In this document: positions 56,231 to 64,000 of the stretch, in pieces
Position numbering within the stretch: position 1 is the stretch's first letter
Layout: every line of letters starts with the position of its first letter
Assembly (NCBI RefSeq): GCF_034377285.1
Contig: NZ_CP139715.1
Coordinates: forward strand, 4,014,001-4,078,000
Origin: Thalassobaculum sp. OXR-137
Lineage (GTDB): Bacteria; Pseudomonadota; Alphaproteobacteria; Thalassobaculales; Thalassobaculaceae
Direction of reading: 5' to 3'
Length of the DNA: 64,000 nt
Notes under the pieces: model-generated
The model's database searches: none
What the model was told of the DNA's origin: nothing
Seen by the model: only the letters and a program-made list of their open reading frames with translations
Made by a program: the position numbers and the translations under genes

Positions 56231-59200
56231 TTATGCCGCCAGGGCGGCCAGTTCCTCCATCAGCCGGGTCAGCCCCAGCACCCGCTGCTCCGGCTTGTTC
56301 CAGGCGCGGCGGTAGACCAGCTTGTGATCCGGGCGAAGCTGCACCGAGCCCGCCTGCTGCTGCATGAAGTTCACCAGCTTCTGCGGGTTGGCGAAGGTGT
56401 TGTTGCGGAAGGCGACGATGGCCCCCTTCGGTCCCGCATCGACTTTCTCGATCCCGGCCGAGCGGCACAGGCCCTTGATGGCGACCACCTTCAGCAGGTT
56501 CTCCACCTCCGGCGGGGTCGGGCCGAAGCGGTCGGCCAGCTCGGCGGCGAACCCGTCGATCTCGTCCTGGTCCACCAGCATGGCGATCCGCCGGTACAGG
56601 CTCATGCGCACCGACAGGTCCGGCACATAGGCGTCGGGGATCAGGACCGGCATGCCGATGGCGATCTGCGGCGTCCAGGAGCTGTCCTCGGTCACCGCCC
56701 CCTCGCCCGCCCGGGCCGCTTCCACCGCCTCGCGCAGCAGTTCCTGGTACAGCTCGATGCCGACTTCCTTCACCTGGCCCGACTGCTCGTCGCCCAGCAG
56801 GTTGCCGGCCCCGCGGATGTCCATGTCGTGGCTGGCCAGCGAGAACCCCGCCCCCAGGCTGTCCAGAGTCTGCATCACCTCCAGCCGGCGCTTGGCGATC
56901 GGCGGCAGGACCTTGGTCGGATGGGTGGTGAGATAGGCATAGGCCCGGGTCTTCGACCGGCCGACCCGGCCGCGCAGCTGGTAGAGCTGGGCCAGGCCGA
57001 ACATGTCGGAGCGGTGGATGACGATCGTGTTGGCCGAAGGAATGTCGAGGCCGCTCTCCACGATGTTGGTGGACAGCAGCACGTCGTAATTGCCGTCGGT
57101 GAAGGCCGTCATCACGTCCTCCAGCTCGGTCGGCGCCATGCGGCCATGGGCGAGGCCGATGCGCAGGTCCGGCACCAGCTTCAGCAGCCGCTCGTGCACC
57201 CGGCTCAGGTCCTCGATGCGCGGGCAGACATAGAAGGTCTGGCCCCCGCGGTAGCGCTCGCGCAGCAGGGCCTCGCGGATGATGACCCCGTCATAGGGCA
57301 TGACGAAGGTGCGCACCGCCAGCCGGTCGACCGGCGGGGTGGCGATCAGGCTCATCTCGCGCACGCCTGACAGCGCCATCTGTAGGGTGCGCGGGATCGG
57401 CGTCGCCGTCATGGTCAGGACGTGCACCTCCTTGCGCAGGTCCTTCAGCCGCTCCTTCTGGGTCACGCCGAAATGCTGTTCCTCGTCGACGATGACGAGG
57501 CCGAGATTGTCGAACTGATTCTGCTTCGACAGCACCGCGTGAGTGCCGACCACGATGTTCACGTCGCCGGTGCGCAGGCCCTCGCGGATCTCGTTGGCTT
57601 CCTTGGTGGTGACCAGGCGGGAGAGCTGGGCGACCCGCATGGGGAAGCCCTGGAACCGGTCGCGGAAGTTCCGATAATGCTGGCGGCAGAGCAGCGTCGT
57701 CGGCACCACGACCGCCACCTGATAGCCTTGGCCAGCCGCGACCAGGGCGGCGCGCAGGGCGACCTCGGTCTTGCCGAAGCCCACATCGCCGCAGACCAGC
57801 CGATCCATCGGCCGCGAGGACGCCATGTCCTCCAGCACGTCCTCGATCGCCTTGAGCTGATCTTCGGTCTCGGTGAAGGGGAAGCGGGCGCAGAACTCGT
57901 CATAGGTGCCCGGCGGCGGATACAGCGGCTCGGTCTTGCGCAGCTCGCGCTCTGCGGCGATGGCGATCAGCGCCTCGGCCATGTCGAGCAGCCGCTTCTT
58001 AACCCGCGCCTTGCGCGACTGCCAGCCGGCGCCGCCCAGCTTGTCGAGCTGCGCCTTGGTCTCCTGGCTGCCGTAGCGCGACAGCACGTCGATGTTCTCG
58101 ACCGGCACGAACAGCTTGTCACCGCCGAGATATTCCAGGCGCAGCACGTCGTGGGGGGCACCGCCGATCTCCAGGGTCTCCAGCCCGAGATAGCGGCCGA
58201 TGCCGTGCTCGGAATGGACGACGTAGTCGCCCGCCTCCAGGGAGGAGACCTCGCGCAGGAAGTCCTCGCCCCGGCGCTTGCGCCGCCGCGACGGGCGGAC
58301 AAGCCGCTCGCCGACGATGTCGGGCTCGGAGATGACGGTCAGGTCGCCACGCCGGTAGCCGTGCTCCAGCGGCAGCACCGCCGTCGCCACCGTGGCCGGC
58401 GGCAGGGCCATCGCCGCCTCGAGGCTGGGCGCCGGTTCGATCGCGTCGATGCCATGGTCGCGCAGCAGATGGGCCAGCCGGTCGCAGGAGCCCTCGCTGT
58501 AGCCGGCGACCACGACCCGGCGCCCCTTGCCGATCTCGTCCACCACCGCATCGCGCACGGCGTCGTAGACGGCGGAGCCGCCGCGCGCCCGCGCCTCGGC
58601 CAGATCCACCCCGGACTGGGCACCGAAATCGATGACGGCTCCGTCCTCGGGCAGGGAGAACGGCGTGAACGCCCCCACCGCCCGGTCGGCCATCAGAACC
58701 GACCAGTCCGCCGGCGCCAGATACAGGGCATAGGGGCCGAGCGGACGGTAGATGCCGCCGGCCTCCGCCCCGCCGGCGCGCAGCATCTGCACCCGGGCGT
58801 CGTGATACTCCTCGATCTGCTCGAACCGCGCGGAGGCGGATTCCTCCGCCTGGTGATCCAGGGTCACCGGCGCGTCGTCGACATAGTCCAGAACGGTGCC
58901 GAGCGTCTCGTGGAACAGCGGCAGCCAGTGCTCCATGCCGCCATGGCGCCTGCCGGCGGACACCGCCTCATACACCGGATCGGCCGTGACCTCGGCGCCG
59001 AACAGGGAGCGGTAGCCGGAGCGGAAGCGCTGGATCGTCGCGTCGTCGAGCAGCACCTCGCCGACCGGCAGGAAGGCCACGCTCTTGCGCTTGCCGGTGG
59101 TACGCTGGGACATCGGGTCGAAGCGCCGGATCTCCTCCAGGTCGTCGCCGAAGAAGTCGAGGCGCACCGGCTCCTCGGTACCCGTCGGGAACACGTCTAC

Positions 59201-59728
59201 GATGCCGCCGCGCACGGCGTATTCGCCCTGCTCGCGCACAGTGTCGGACCGGTTGTAGCCGTTGCGGGTGAAGAAGGCGGTCAGGTCGTCCAGCGGCATG
59301 GACTGGCCGAGCTTGAGGACCAGGGTGGCGCCGTCGAAGAAGCTCTTGGGCGGCACCCGCTGCAGCACGGCGTTGACCGTGGTCAGGACCACCGTCGGCT
59401 TGGCGTTGCGCTTGCGCGCGGCGAGCCGGGCTAGCGTGTCGATCCGGCGGCTGACGATCTCCGTATTGGGCGACACCCGGTCGTAGGGCAGACAGTCCCA
59501 GGCCGGGAGCTGCATCACCCGCAGGTCGGGATCGAAGAAGGCAATGGCCCGGGCCAGGGCGGCGACCCGCGTGTCGTCGCGCGCCACATGGAGCAGCAGA
59601 CCGCGGGCATTGGCCAGCGCGGCGATCGCCTCGGCATCCACCCCTTCCGGGGCCGACGCGATGGCGACGCGGCCGACGGCTTTCGGGAAGTCGGCAAATA
59701 ACCGGTCGTGGTCGCCCACCATGTCCAT
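56231..59728 (-). CDS. mfd: transcription-repair coupling factor Mfd
   Basis: Mfd removes RNA polymerase stalled at DNA lesions and recruits UvrA. The 1165-residue protein has the UvrB-like N-terminal domains (1-330), the RNA polymerase interaction domain (about 500-570; GDYVVHSEHGIGRYLGLE), the RecG-like motor with Walker A DVGFGKTEVALRAA (about 646), DEEQHFGV (about 744) and TMTATPIPRTLQMAL, the RecG-like TRG segment, and the C-terminal domain (about 1020-1120). It lies 19 bases downstream of sdhE. Confidence 0.96.
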   Translation of the reverse strand: MDMVGDHDRLFADFPKAVGRVAIASAPEGVDAEAIAALANARGLLLHVARDDTRVAALARAIAFFDPDLRVMQLPAWDCLPYDRVSPNTEIVSRRIDTLARLAARKRNAKPTVVLTTVNAVLQRVPPKSFFDGATLVLKLGQSMPLDDLTAFFTRNGYNRSDTVREQGEYAVRGGIVDVFPTGTEEPVRLDFFGDDLEEIRRFDPMSQRTTGKRKSVAFLPVGEVLLDDATIQRFRSGYRSLFGAEVTADPVYEAVSAGRRHGGMEHWLPLFHETLGTVLDYVDDAPVTLDHQAEESASARFEQIEEYHDARVQMLRAGGAEAGGIYRPLGPYALYLAPADWSVLMADRAVGAFTPFSLPEDGAVIDFGAQSGVDLAEARARGGSAVYDAVRDAVVDEIGKGRRVVVAGYSEGSCDRLAHLLRDHGIDAIEPAPSLEAAMALPPATVATAVLPLEHGYRRGDLTVISEPDIVGERLVRPSRRRKRRGEDFLREVSSLEAGDYVVHSEHGIGRYLGLETLEIGGAPHDVLRLEYLGGDKLFVPVENIDVLSRYGSQETKAQLDKLGGAGWQSRKARVKKRLLDMAEALIAIAAERELRKTEPLYPPPGTYDEFCARFPFTETEDQLKAIEDVLEDMASSRPMDRLVCGDVGFGKTEVALRAALVAAGQGYQVAVVVPTTLLCRQHYRNFRDRFQGFPMRVAQLSRLVTTKEANEIREGLRTGDVNIVVGTHAVLSKQNQFDNLGLVIVDEEQHFGVTQKERLKDLRKEVHVLTMTATPIPRTLQMALSGVREMSLIATPPVDRLAVRTFVMPYDGVIIREALLRERYRGGQTFYVCPRIEDLSRVHERLLKLVPDLRIGLAHGRMAPTELEDVMTAFTDGNYDVLLSTNIVESGLDIPSANTIVIHRSDMFGLAQLYQLRGRVGRSKTRAYAYLTTHPTKVLPPIAKRRLEVMQTLDSLGAGFSLASHDMDIRGAGNLLGDEQSGQVKEVGIELYQELLREAVEAARAGEGAVTEDSSWTPQIAIGMPVLIPDAYVPDLSVRMSLYRRIAMLVDQDEIDGFAAELADRFGPTPPEVENLLKVVAIKGLCRSAGIEKVDAGPKGAIVAFRNNTFANPQKLVNFMQQQAGSVQLRPDHKLVYRRAWNKPEQRVLGLTRLMEELAALAA

Positions 59729-59747
59729 GGGCCGGTCCTTCTTCTTC

Positions 59748-60014
59748 TCAGGCCTGGGTCAGTTTGAAGTCGCGCAGCATCTGCAGCACCGGCGTGTCGA
59801 ACTCGTCGGGCGGGGTCTCCTGCCCGGTGATCCAGGTATAGAGCCGCGGATCCTCGATGCTGAGCAGATGCTCGTAATCGTCCAGATCGGAAACTTCCAG
59901 GGTGTCGAGATGCCGGTCGGCGAAGGCGCCGAGCAGCAGGTCGGTCTCCTTGGTGCCGGTATAGGTACTGCGGTAACGCAGTCGCTTGCGGCGGGCTTCC
60001 AGCGCCTCGGTCAT
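59748..60014 (-). CDS. sdhE: succinate dehydrogenase assembly factor SdhE-like
   Basis: SdhE proteins promote covalent attachment of FAD to SdhA. The 88-residue protein has the family fold pattern (RRKRLRYRS, KETDLLLGAFADRHL, LYTWITGQETPP). The RGxxE motif, important for flavinylation in studied homologs, reads Thr19-Gly-Thr-Lys-Glu23 here: the Arg is replaced. The chosen ATG at 60014 overlaps no neighbour. mfd follows on the same strand and recG is divergent, the usual arrangement in Alphaproteobacteria. Confidence 0.88.
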   Translation of the reverse strand: MTEALEARRKRLRYRSTYTGTKETDLLLGAFADRHLDTLEVSDLDDYEHLLSIEDPRLYTWITGQETPPDEFDTPVLQMLRDFKLTQA

Positions 60015-60151
60015 ACGGCACTCCTCTTCGAGATGTCCGACCCGGATTCTTGCCTTGCGGCGGCGATGGTCTCGCAATGCCGGGCTGTGGGATATAAAGC
60101 AGGGACAGACCCGAGACCACCCCCGGCACGCCGACTGGACGAGTTGCGACA

Positions 60152-62230
60152 TTGCGCCCTGAGATTCTCTTTCCGCTCTTTGCCGATGTCGGCCAGCTGA
60201 CGGGCATCGGCCCGCGCTACGCCAAGCTGATCGAAAAGGCGGTCGGGGCGCAGATCGTCGATCTGCTCTGGCACCTGCCGAGCGGCATGGTCGACCGCCG
60301 GTTCTCCCCGACGGTGGCCGACGCACCGGACGGGATGATCGCCACCCTCACCGTCACCACCCTGCGCCACGAGCCCGGCCGGGGCCGCGCACCCTACCGG
60401 GTGATCTGCGCCGACGAGACCGGCGAGATCGAGCTGGTCTATTTCCACGCCAAGGGAGACTGGCTGGAGAAGCTGCTGCCGCACGGCCAGAAACGGGTGA
60501 TCAGCGGCAAGGTCGAGCGGTTCCGCGGCAAGGCGCAGATGCCGCATCCCGATCACGTGGTGCCGTTGGAAGAGGCCGAGAGCGTGCGGATCGTGGAGCC
60601 GACGCATCCCTCCACCGACGGGCTGCATCAGCGCATCCTCCGCAAGGCGATCGAGGGCGCTCTGGCGCGGGTCCCGGCGCTGGACGAGTGGATCAACCCG
60701 ACCCTGATTCAGGCGCGCGGCTGGCCCGCCTGGGACGCGGCGGTGAAGGCGGTGCACCATCCGGAAAGCCGGCTGGAGATGGAGCCGGACTCCCTGCCCC
60801 GCCAGCGCCTGGCCTATGACGAGATCCTGGCCAATCAGCTCGCCCTCGCCCTGGTGCGCGCTCGCATGAAGAAGCAGAAGGGCCGCGTCATCAAGGGCGA
60901 CGGACGGCTGCGCGACGCGATCCTGAAGAACCTGCCGTTCAGCCTGACCGGCGCCCAGCGCACGGCCTTGTCCGAGATCGAAGGCGACATGGCGGCACCC
61001 AACCGGATGCTGCGCCTGCTGCAGGGCGATGTGGGCAGCGGCAAGACCCTGGTCGCCCTGGTCACCATGGCCAACGCCATCGAATGCGGCGCACAGGCGG
61101 CCCTGATGGCGCCGACCGAGATCCTGGCCCGCCAGCATTTCGCCACCATCGAACCGCTGGCCCGCGCCGCCGGCATCCGCTGCGAGATCCTGACCGGGCG
61201 GGACAAGGGCAAGACCCGCGGCGCCATTCTCGGCCGCATCGCCGAAGGCACGGCGCAGATCGTCGTCGGCACCCACGCCCTGTTCCAGGAGGAGGTGGAG
61301 TTCCGCGACCTCGCCGTGGCGGTGATCGACGAGCAGCACCGCTTCGGCGTGCACCAGCGCATGGTGCTGGGGCAGAAGGGTCAAGGCGTCGACATCCTGG
61401 TGATGACCGCCACGCCGATCCCCCGCACCCTGGTGATGACCGCCTATGGCGACCTGGACGTCTCGCGCCTGACCGAGAAGCCGCCGGGCCGCCAGCCGAT
61501 CGACACGCGGGTGGTCTCCAACGACCGGCTGATGGACGTGATCGAGGGCGTGTCCCGGCGCATGGATGCCGGGGCGAAGGTCTACTGGGTCTGCCCGCTG
61601 GTGGAAGAGTCCGAGGTGCTGGACGTCGCCGCCGCCGAGGAGCGGGCCGCCACCCTGCGCGAGCGGTTCGGCGACCGGGTGGGGCTGATCCACGGCCGCA
61701 TGAAGGGGCCGGACAAGGACAAGATGATGCTCTCCTTCAAGGAGGGGCCGGTCGACCTGCTGGTGGCCACCACGGTGATCGAAGTCGGCGTCGACGTGCC
61801 GGACGCCACGGTGATGGTGATCGAACACGCCGAGCGCTTCGGCCTCGCCCAGCTTCACCAGTTGCGCGGCCGCATCGGGCGCGGCGACAAGGCCTCCACC
61901 TGCCTGCTGGTCTACGCGCCGCCGCTGAGCGAGACCGGGCGCGCGCGGCTGTCGGTCATGCGCGACAGCGAGGACGGGTTCCGCATTGCCGAGGAGGACC
62001 TGAAACTGCGCGGCGCCGGAGAGGTGCTGGGCACGCGCCAGAGCGGCCTGCCGACCTTCCGCCTGGCCGATGCGGCCGCCCATAACGACCTGTTCGAGGT
62101 CGCCCGCGACGACGCCCGCCTGCTGCTCGGCAAGGATCCAGAACTGGAGGGGCCGCGCGGCAAGGCGGTGCGCACGCTTCTCTACCTGTTCGAGCGCGAC
62201 GCCGCCGTGCGATACCTGCGGGGCGCATAA
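60152..62230 (+). CDS. recG: ATP-dependent DNA helicase RecG
   Basis: RecG remodels stalled replication forks and Holliday junctions. The 692-residue protein starts at a TTG (MRPEILFPLF). It has the wedge/OB domain (about 50-180), Walker A LLQGDVGSGKTLVAL (about 294), DEQHRFGV (about 392), TATPIPRTLVM, and the C-terminal helicase lobe with VEVGVDVPDATVMVIE and QLHQLRGRIGRG. The C-terminal TRG motif region (EDLKLRGAGEVLGTRQSG) is present. Confidence 0.95.
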   Translation: MRPEILFPLFADVGQLTGIGPRYAKLIEKAVGAQIVDLLWHLPSGMVDRRFSPTVADAPDGMIATLTVTTLRHEPGRGRAPYRVICADETGEIELVYFHAKGDWLEKLLPHGQKRVISGKVERFRGKAQMPHPDHVVPLEEAESVRIVEPTHPSTDGLHQRILRKAIEGALARVPALDEWINPTLIQARGWPAWDAAVKAVHHPESRLEMEPDSLPRQRLAYDEILANQLALALVRARMKKQKGRVIKGDGRLRDAILKNLPFSLTGAQRTALSEIEGDMAAPNRMLRLLQGDVGSGKTLVALVTMANAIECGAQAALMAPTEILARQHFATIEPLARAAGIRCEILTGRDKGKTRGAILGRIAEGTAQIVVGTHALFQEEVEFRDLAVAVIDEQHRFGVHQRMVLGQKGQGVDILVMTATPIPRTLVMTAYGDLDVSRLTEKPPGRQPIDTRVVSNDRLMDVIEGVSRRMDAGAKVYWVCPLVEESEVLDVAAAEERAATLRERFGDRVGLIHGRMKGPDKDKMMLSFKEGPVDLLVATTVIEVGVDVPDATVMVIEHAERFGLAQLHQLRGRIGRGDKASTCLLVYAPPLSETGRARLSVMRDSEDGFRIAEEDLKLRGAGEVLGTRQSGLPTFRLADAAAHNDLFEVARDDARLLLGKDPELEGPRGKAVRTLLYLFERDAAVRYLRGA

Positions 62231-62256
62231 ACGTCAGAAGAACACGGGAGGAACCG

Positions 62257-62697
62257 GTGAAGCTGCTGCTGATCCAGGGCGCCAACATGGAATGGCTGGG
62301 CCGGCGCCAGCCGGAAGTCTACGGCACCACGACCGCCGACGAGCTCGACGCCCTGCTGCTGGACGAGGCCAAGCGCTACGGCGTCGAGCTGGACATCTTC
62401 TATACAAACATCGAGGGCGAGGCGATCACCCGGATCTACCAGGCCGCCCGCGACGGGATAGACGGGCTGATGATGAATCCGGCCGGCTTCAACTACGCCG
62501 GATACGCCCTGCGCGACTGTCTGCGCGGCGTAGCGCTGCCCTATGTGGAAGTCCACATGTCCAACATCGAGCGGCGCGGCATCCCCTCGATCCCGTCCAG
62601 CGAGGCGGACGGGATGATCACCGGGATGGGCATCGATTCCTATCTGCTCGGCCTCGATGCCCTGATCCGGGTGGTGAAGAAGAAGCGGGCGGCCTGA
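62257..62697 (+). CDS. type II dehydroquinase-like enzyme with an altered active site
   Basis: A 146-residue protein of the AroQ fold, from a GTG start with GAGGA upstream. Several residues of type II 3-dehydroquinate dehydratase are present: Asn10, Arg17 and Tyr22 in GANMEWLGRRQPEVYG, Asn74 in MMNPAG, and Glu98 and His100 in EVHMSN. But the GPN start is GAN, and the conserved Thr-His near residue 80 reads Asn79-Tyr80. It may act on a substrate other than dehydroquinate. It sits 26 bases after recG. Confidence 0.75.
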   Translation: MKLLLIQGANMEWLGRRQPEVYGTTTADELDALLLDEAKRYGVELDIFYTNIEGEAITRIYQAARDGIDGLMMNPAGFNYAGYALRDCLRGVALPYVEVHMSNIERRGIPSIPSSEADGMITGMGIDSYLLGLDALIRVVKKKRAA

Positions 62698-62712
62698 CCG
62701 CCCTCCCCGCGC

Positions 62713-63657
62713 TCAGGCTTCGGACATCCCGAAGGCCGCGCGGATCGACCGGGCGGAATCGGCGATGGTCTGGCGGGCCACGTCGACGATGGCGAAGGCC
62801 CGCAGATAGCCGTGGATCATGCCAGGATAGTCGATGTACTCGACCGGCACGCCGTCCGCCTTCAGCTTCTCCACATAGGCCCTGCCCTCGTCCTTCAGCG
62901 GATCGAAGCCGGCCGTGGTGACCAGCGCCGGCGCCACCCCGGCGAGGCTGTCGGCACGCAGCGGCGAGCAGAGCGGGTTCAGGCGCTCGGCCCGGTTCGG
63001 CGCGTAGAAGTTCTTGTACCAGTCCATCGCCGACCTGGTGAGGAAGTAGCCCTCGGCGAACTCCTCGATCGACCCGCCCTCGGCCGCCAGATCCACGTTG
63101 GGATAGATCAGCCACTGGAAACAGGGCGGGATCGGGTCGCCGCGGGTCTCGTTGCTGACCACCGCCGCAAGATTGCCGCCGGCACTGTCGCCGCCGACCG
63201 CCACCCGGCTTGCATCCACGCCCAGCGCATCCGCATTGGCCACCACCCAGCGGAAGGCGGCGATGGCGTCCTGTGCCGCGCCCGGGAACGGGGTTTCCGG
63301 CGCCAGGCGGTAGTCGATGGAGATCACCGTGCAGGGCACCGCCTCGGCGATCGCCCGGCAGATCGGGTCGTGGCTGTCGAGTGAGCCGAAGACCATGCCG
63401 CCGCCGTGGTAGTAGACCAGCACCGGCCCCGGGCTCTCCGCCGCATCCTCCGGCCGGTACAGACGGTAGGCGATCCTGCCGCCCGGTCCGTCGAAGCCGC
63501 CGTTCTCCACCGCGCTGAACCGTCCGCCATAGGGCTTGGCCCGGTCGACGGATTCCTGCACCCGGCGCCGCGCCTCGACCGGATCGTCCGTGTCGAACGG
63601 CGAGCCGATGTCGTCGATCGCAGCCATCAGCTCTACGCATTGCGGATCCAGCGCCAT
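62713..63657 (-). CDS. alpha/beta hydrolase of the hormone-sensitive-lipase family
   Basis: A 314-residue esterase-like enzyme. It has the HGGG oxyanion motif (YYHGGGMVFG), the nucleophile elbow GDSAGGN (Ser about 158), Asp in GFDPLKDEG and the His in MIHGYL. These features define bacterial HSL-type carboxylesterases. The natural substrate is unknown. The ATG at 63657 (MALDPQC) follows GGAAGAC-like sequence, and an in-frame start further up is less likely. It is convergent with the AroQ-like gene (15-base gap) and lies downstream of a TRAP-transporter gene. Confidence 0.85.
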   Translation of the reverse strand: MALDPQCVELMAAIDDIGSPFDTDDPVEARRRVQESVDRAKPYGGRFSAVENGGFDGPGGRIAYRLYRPEDAAESPGPVLVYYHGGGMVFGSLDSHDPICRAIAEAVPCTVISIDYRLAPETPFPGAAQDAIAAFRWVVANADALGVDASRVAVGGDSAGGNLAAVVSNETRGDPIPPCFQWLIYPNVDLAAEGGSIEEFAEGYFLTRSAMDWYKNFYAPNRAERLNPLCSPLRADSLAGVAPALVTTAGFDPLKDEGRAYVEKLKADGVPVEYIDYPGMIHGYLRAFAIVDVARQTIADSARSIRAAFGMSEA

Positions 63658-63729
63658 GGTCTTCCTCTCCTTTTGGGGCTTATCGGTGCCTGATGGAGGG
63701 ATCGTAGCGCGCTGCCCCGCCAATGAGAA

Positions 63730-63760
63730 CGGCCGCTCCGGAGATCCGGAGCGGCCGCTT
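63730..63760 (-). terminator. hairpin terminator between the TRAP and hydrolase genes
   Basis: A perfect 12-base GC-rich stem (63730-63741 with 63746-63757) with an AGAT loop. The following T-rich stretch is short on either strand. It lies 28 bases after the TRAP gene stop and likely ends that transcript. Confidence 0.7.
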
Positions 63761-63784
63761 TGGTCGTCGGTAGGCCCGGCCGCG

Positions 63785-64000
63785 TCAGCGGCCGAGGATC
63801 TGCTCGGGTAGCCAGAGTGCCAGGCCCGGGAACTCGAGCACCAGCAGGATGCCGATCACCTGCAGGGCCACGAACGGGACGATACCGAGATAGATGTCCT
63901 GCATCTTCACCGAGGAGGGTGCCACACCCTTCATGTAGAAGAGCGCGAAACCGAAGGGTGGCGTGAGGAACGAGGTCTGTAGGTTCGTCGCCACCAGGAT
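63785..64000 (-). CDS. TRAP transporter large permease, C-terminal end (partial)
   Basis: The last 71 codons of a membrane protein that runs off the right edge. ATNLQTSFLTPPFGFALFYMKGVAP followed by IYLGIVPFVALQVIGILLVLEFPGLALWLP is typical of the C terminus of DctM-type TRAP large subunits, which form the membrane channel of sodium-driven organic acid uptake. Two final membrane segments are visible. The 5' part and the partner genes lie outside the window. Confidence 0.9.
   Translation of the reverse strand: MLVATNLQTSFLTPPFGFALFYMKGVAPSSVKMQDIYLGIVPFVALQVIGILLVLEFPGLALWLPEQILGR

Overview
This window looks like a chromosomal segment of a free-living alphaproteobacterium, probably from the Rhodospirillales or a neighbouring marine lineage. 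This is inferred from the high GC content, the gene order (nuoA-N as one block, tig-clpP-clpX-lon-hup, nrdR-ribD-ribE-ribB-ribH-nusB-thiL, recG opposite sdhE-mfd) and families typical of the class (MucR, DUF1467-type protein, ribonuclease J, CoaX, methylmalonyl-CoA epimerase). No species can be named from the sequence alone.

Layout. 1-8.7 kb: a PAS-type protein, then a long minus-strand housekeeping run (rpiB, glyA, nrdR, riboflavin genes, nusB, thiL, a FliL-like membrane protein). 8.7-12.1 kb: mucR, a tiny conserved protein, glutaryl-CoA dehydrogenase, a secreted protein, and a 536-base gap holding a chain of hairpins that ends in a strong terminator (candidate small RNA). 12.1-29.9 kb: a minus-strand block with the complete 14-subunit complex I operon followed by coaX, rnj, mce and a DUF1467-type gene. 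29.9-38.8 kb: three tRNA genes (Asp, Val, Leu), a two-gene unit with a nuclease-fold protein, and the protein quality control cluster hup, lon, clpX, clpP, tig. The trigger factor carries an unusual His/Asp repeat. 38.8-51.9 kb: malonyl-CoA decarboxylase, prfC, a membrane adenylate cyclase, an oxidoreductase, a large MscS-type channel, a nested palindrome, an acyl-CoA ligase, a LuxR-type regulator, two paralogous small secreted proteins and a DsbA-like protein. 51.9-56.2 kb: an FNT channel gene followed by an ABC membrane-domain gene that is split by a complete IS21-family element (both ends, 6-base target duplication). 56.2-64 kb: mfd, sdhE, recG, an AroQ-like enzyme, an alpha/beta hydrolase and the end of a TRAP transporter gene.

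How the genes work together. Complex I, its downstream metabolic genes and SdhE serve respiration. Glutaryl-CoA dehydrogenase, methylmalonyl-CoA epimerase, malonyl-CoA decarboxylase and the acyl-CoA ligase point to acyl-CoA catabolism. The riboflavin cluster makes flavin, but its RibB carries a degenerate GTP cyclohydrolase II domain, so the GTP entry step must be encoded elsewhere. The most unusual items are the His-rich trigger factor, the FNT/ABC-membrane pair broken by IS21, the hairpin-chain RNA candidate, the three-layer nested palindrome and the pair of four-cysteine secreted proteins.
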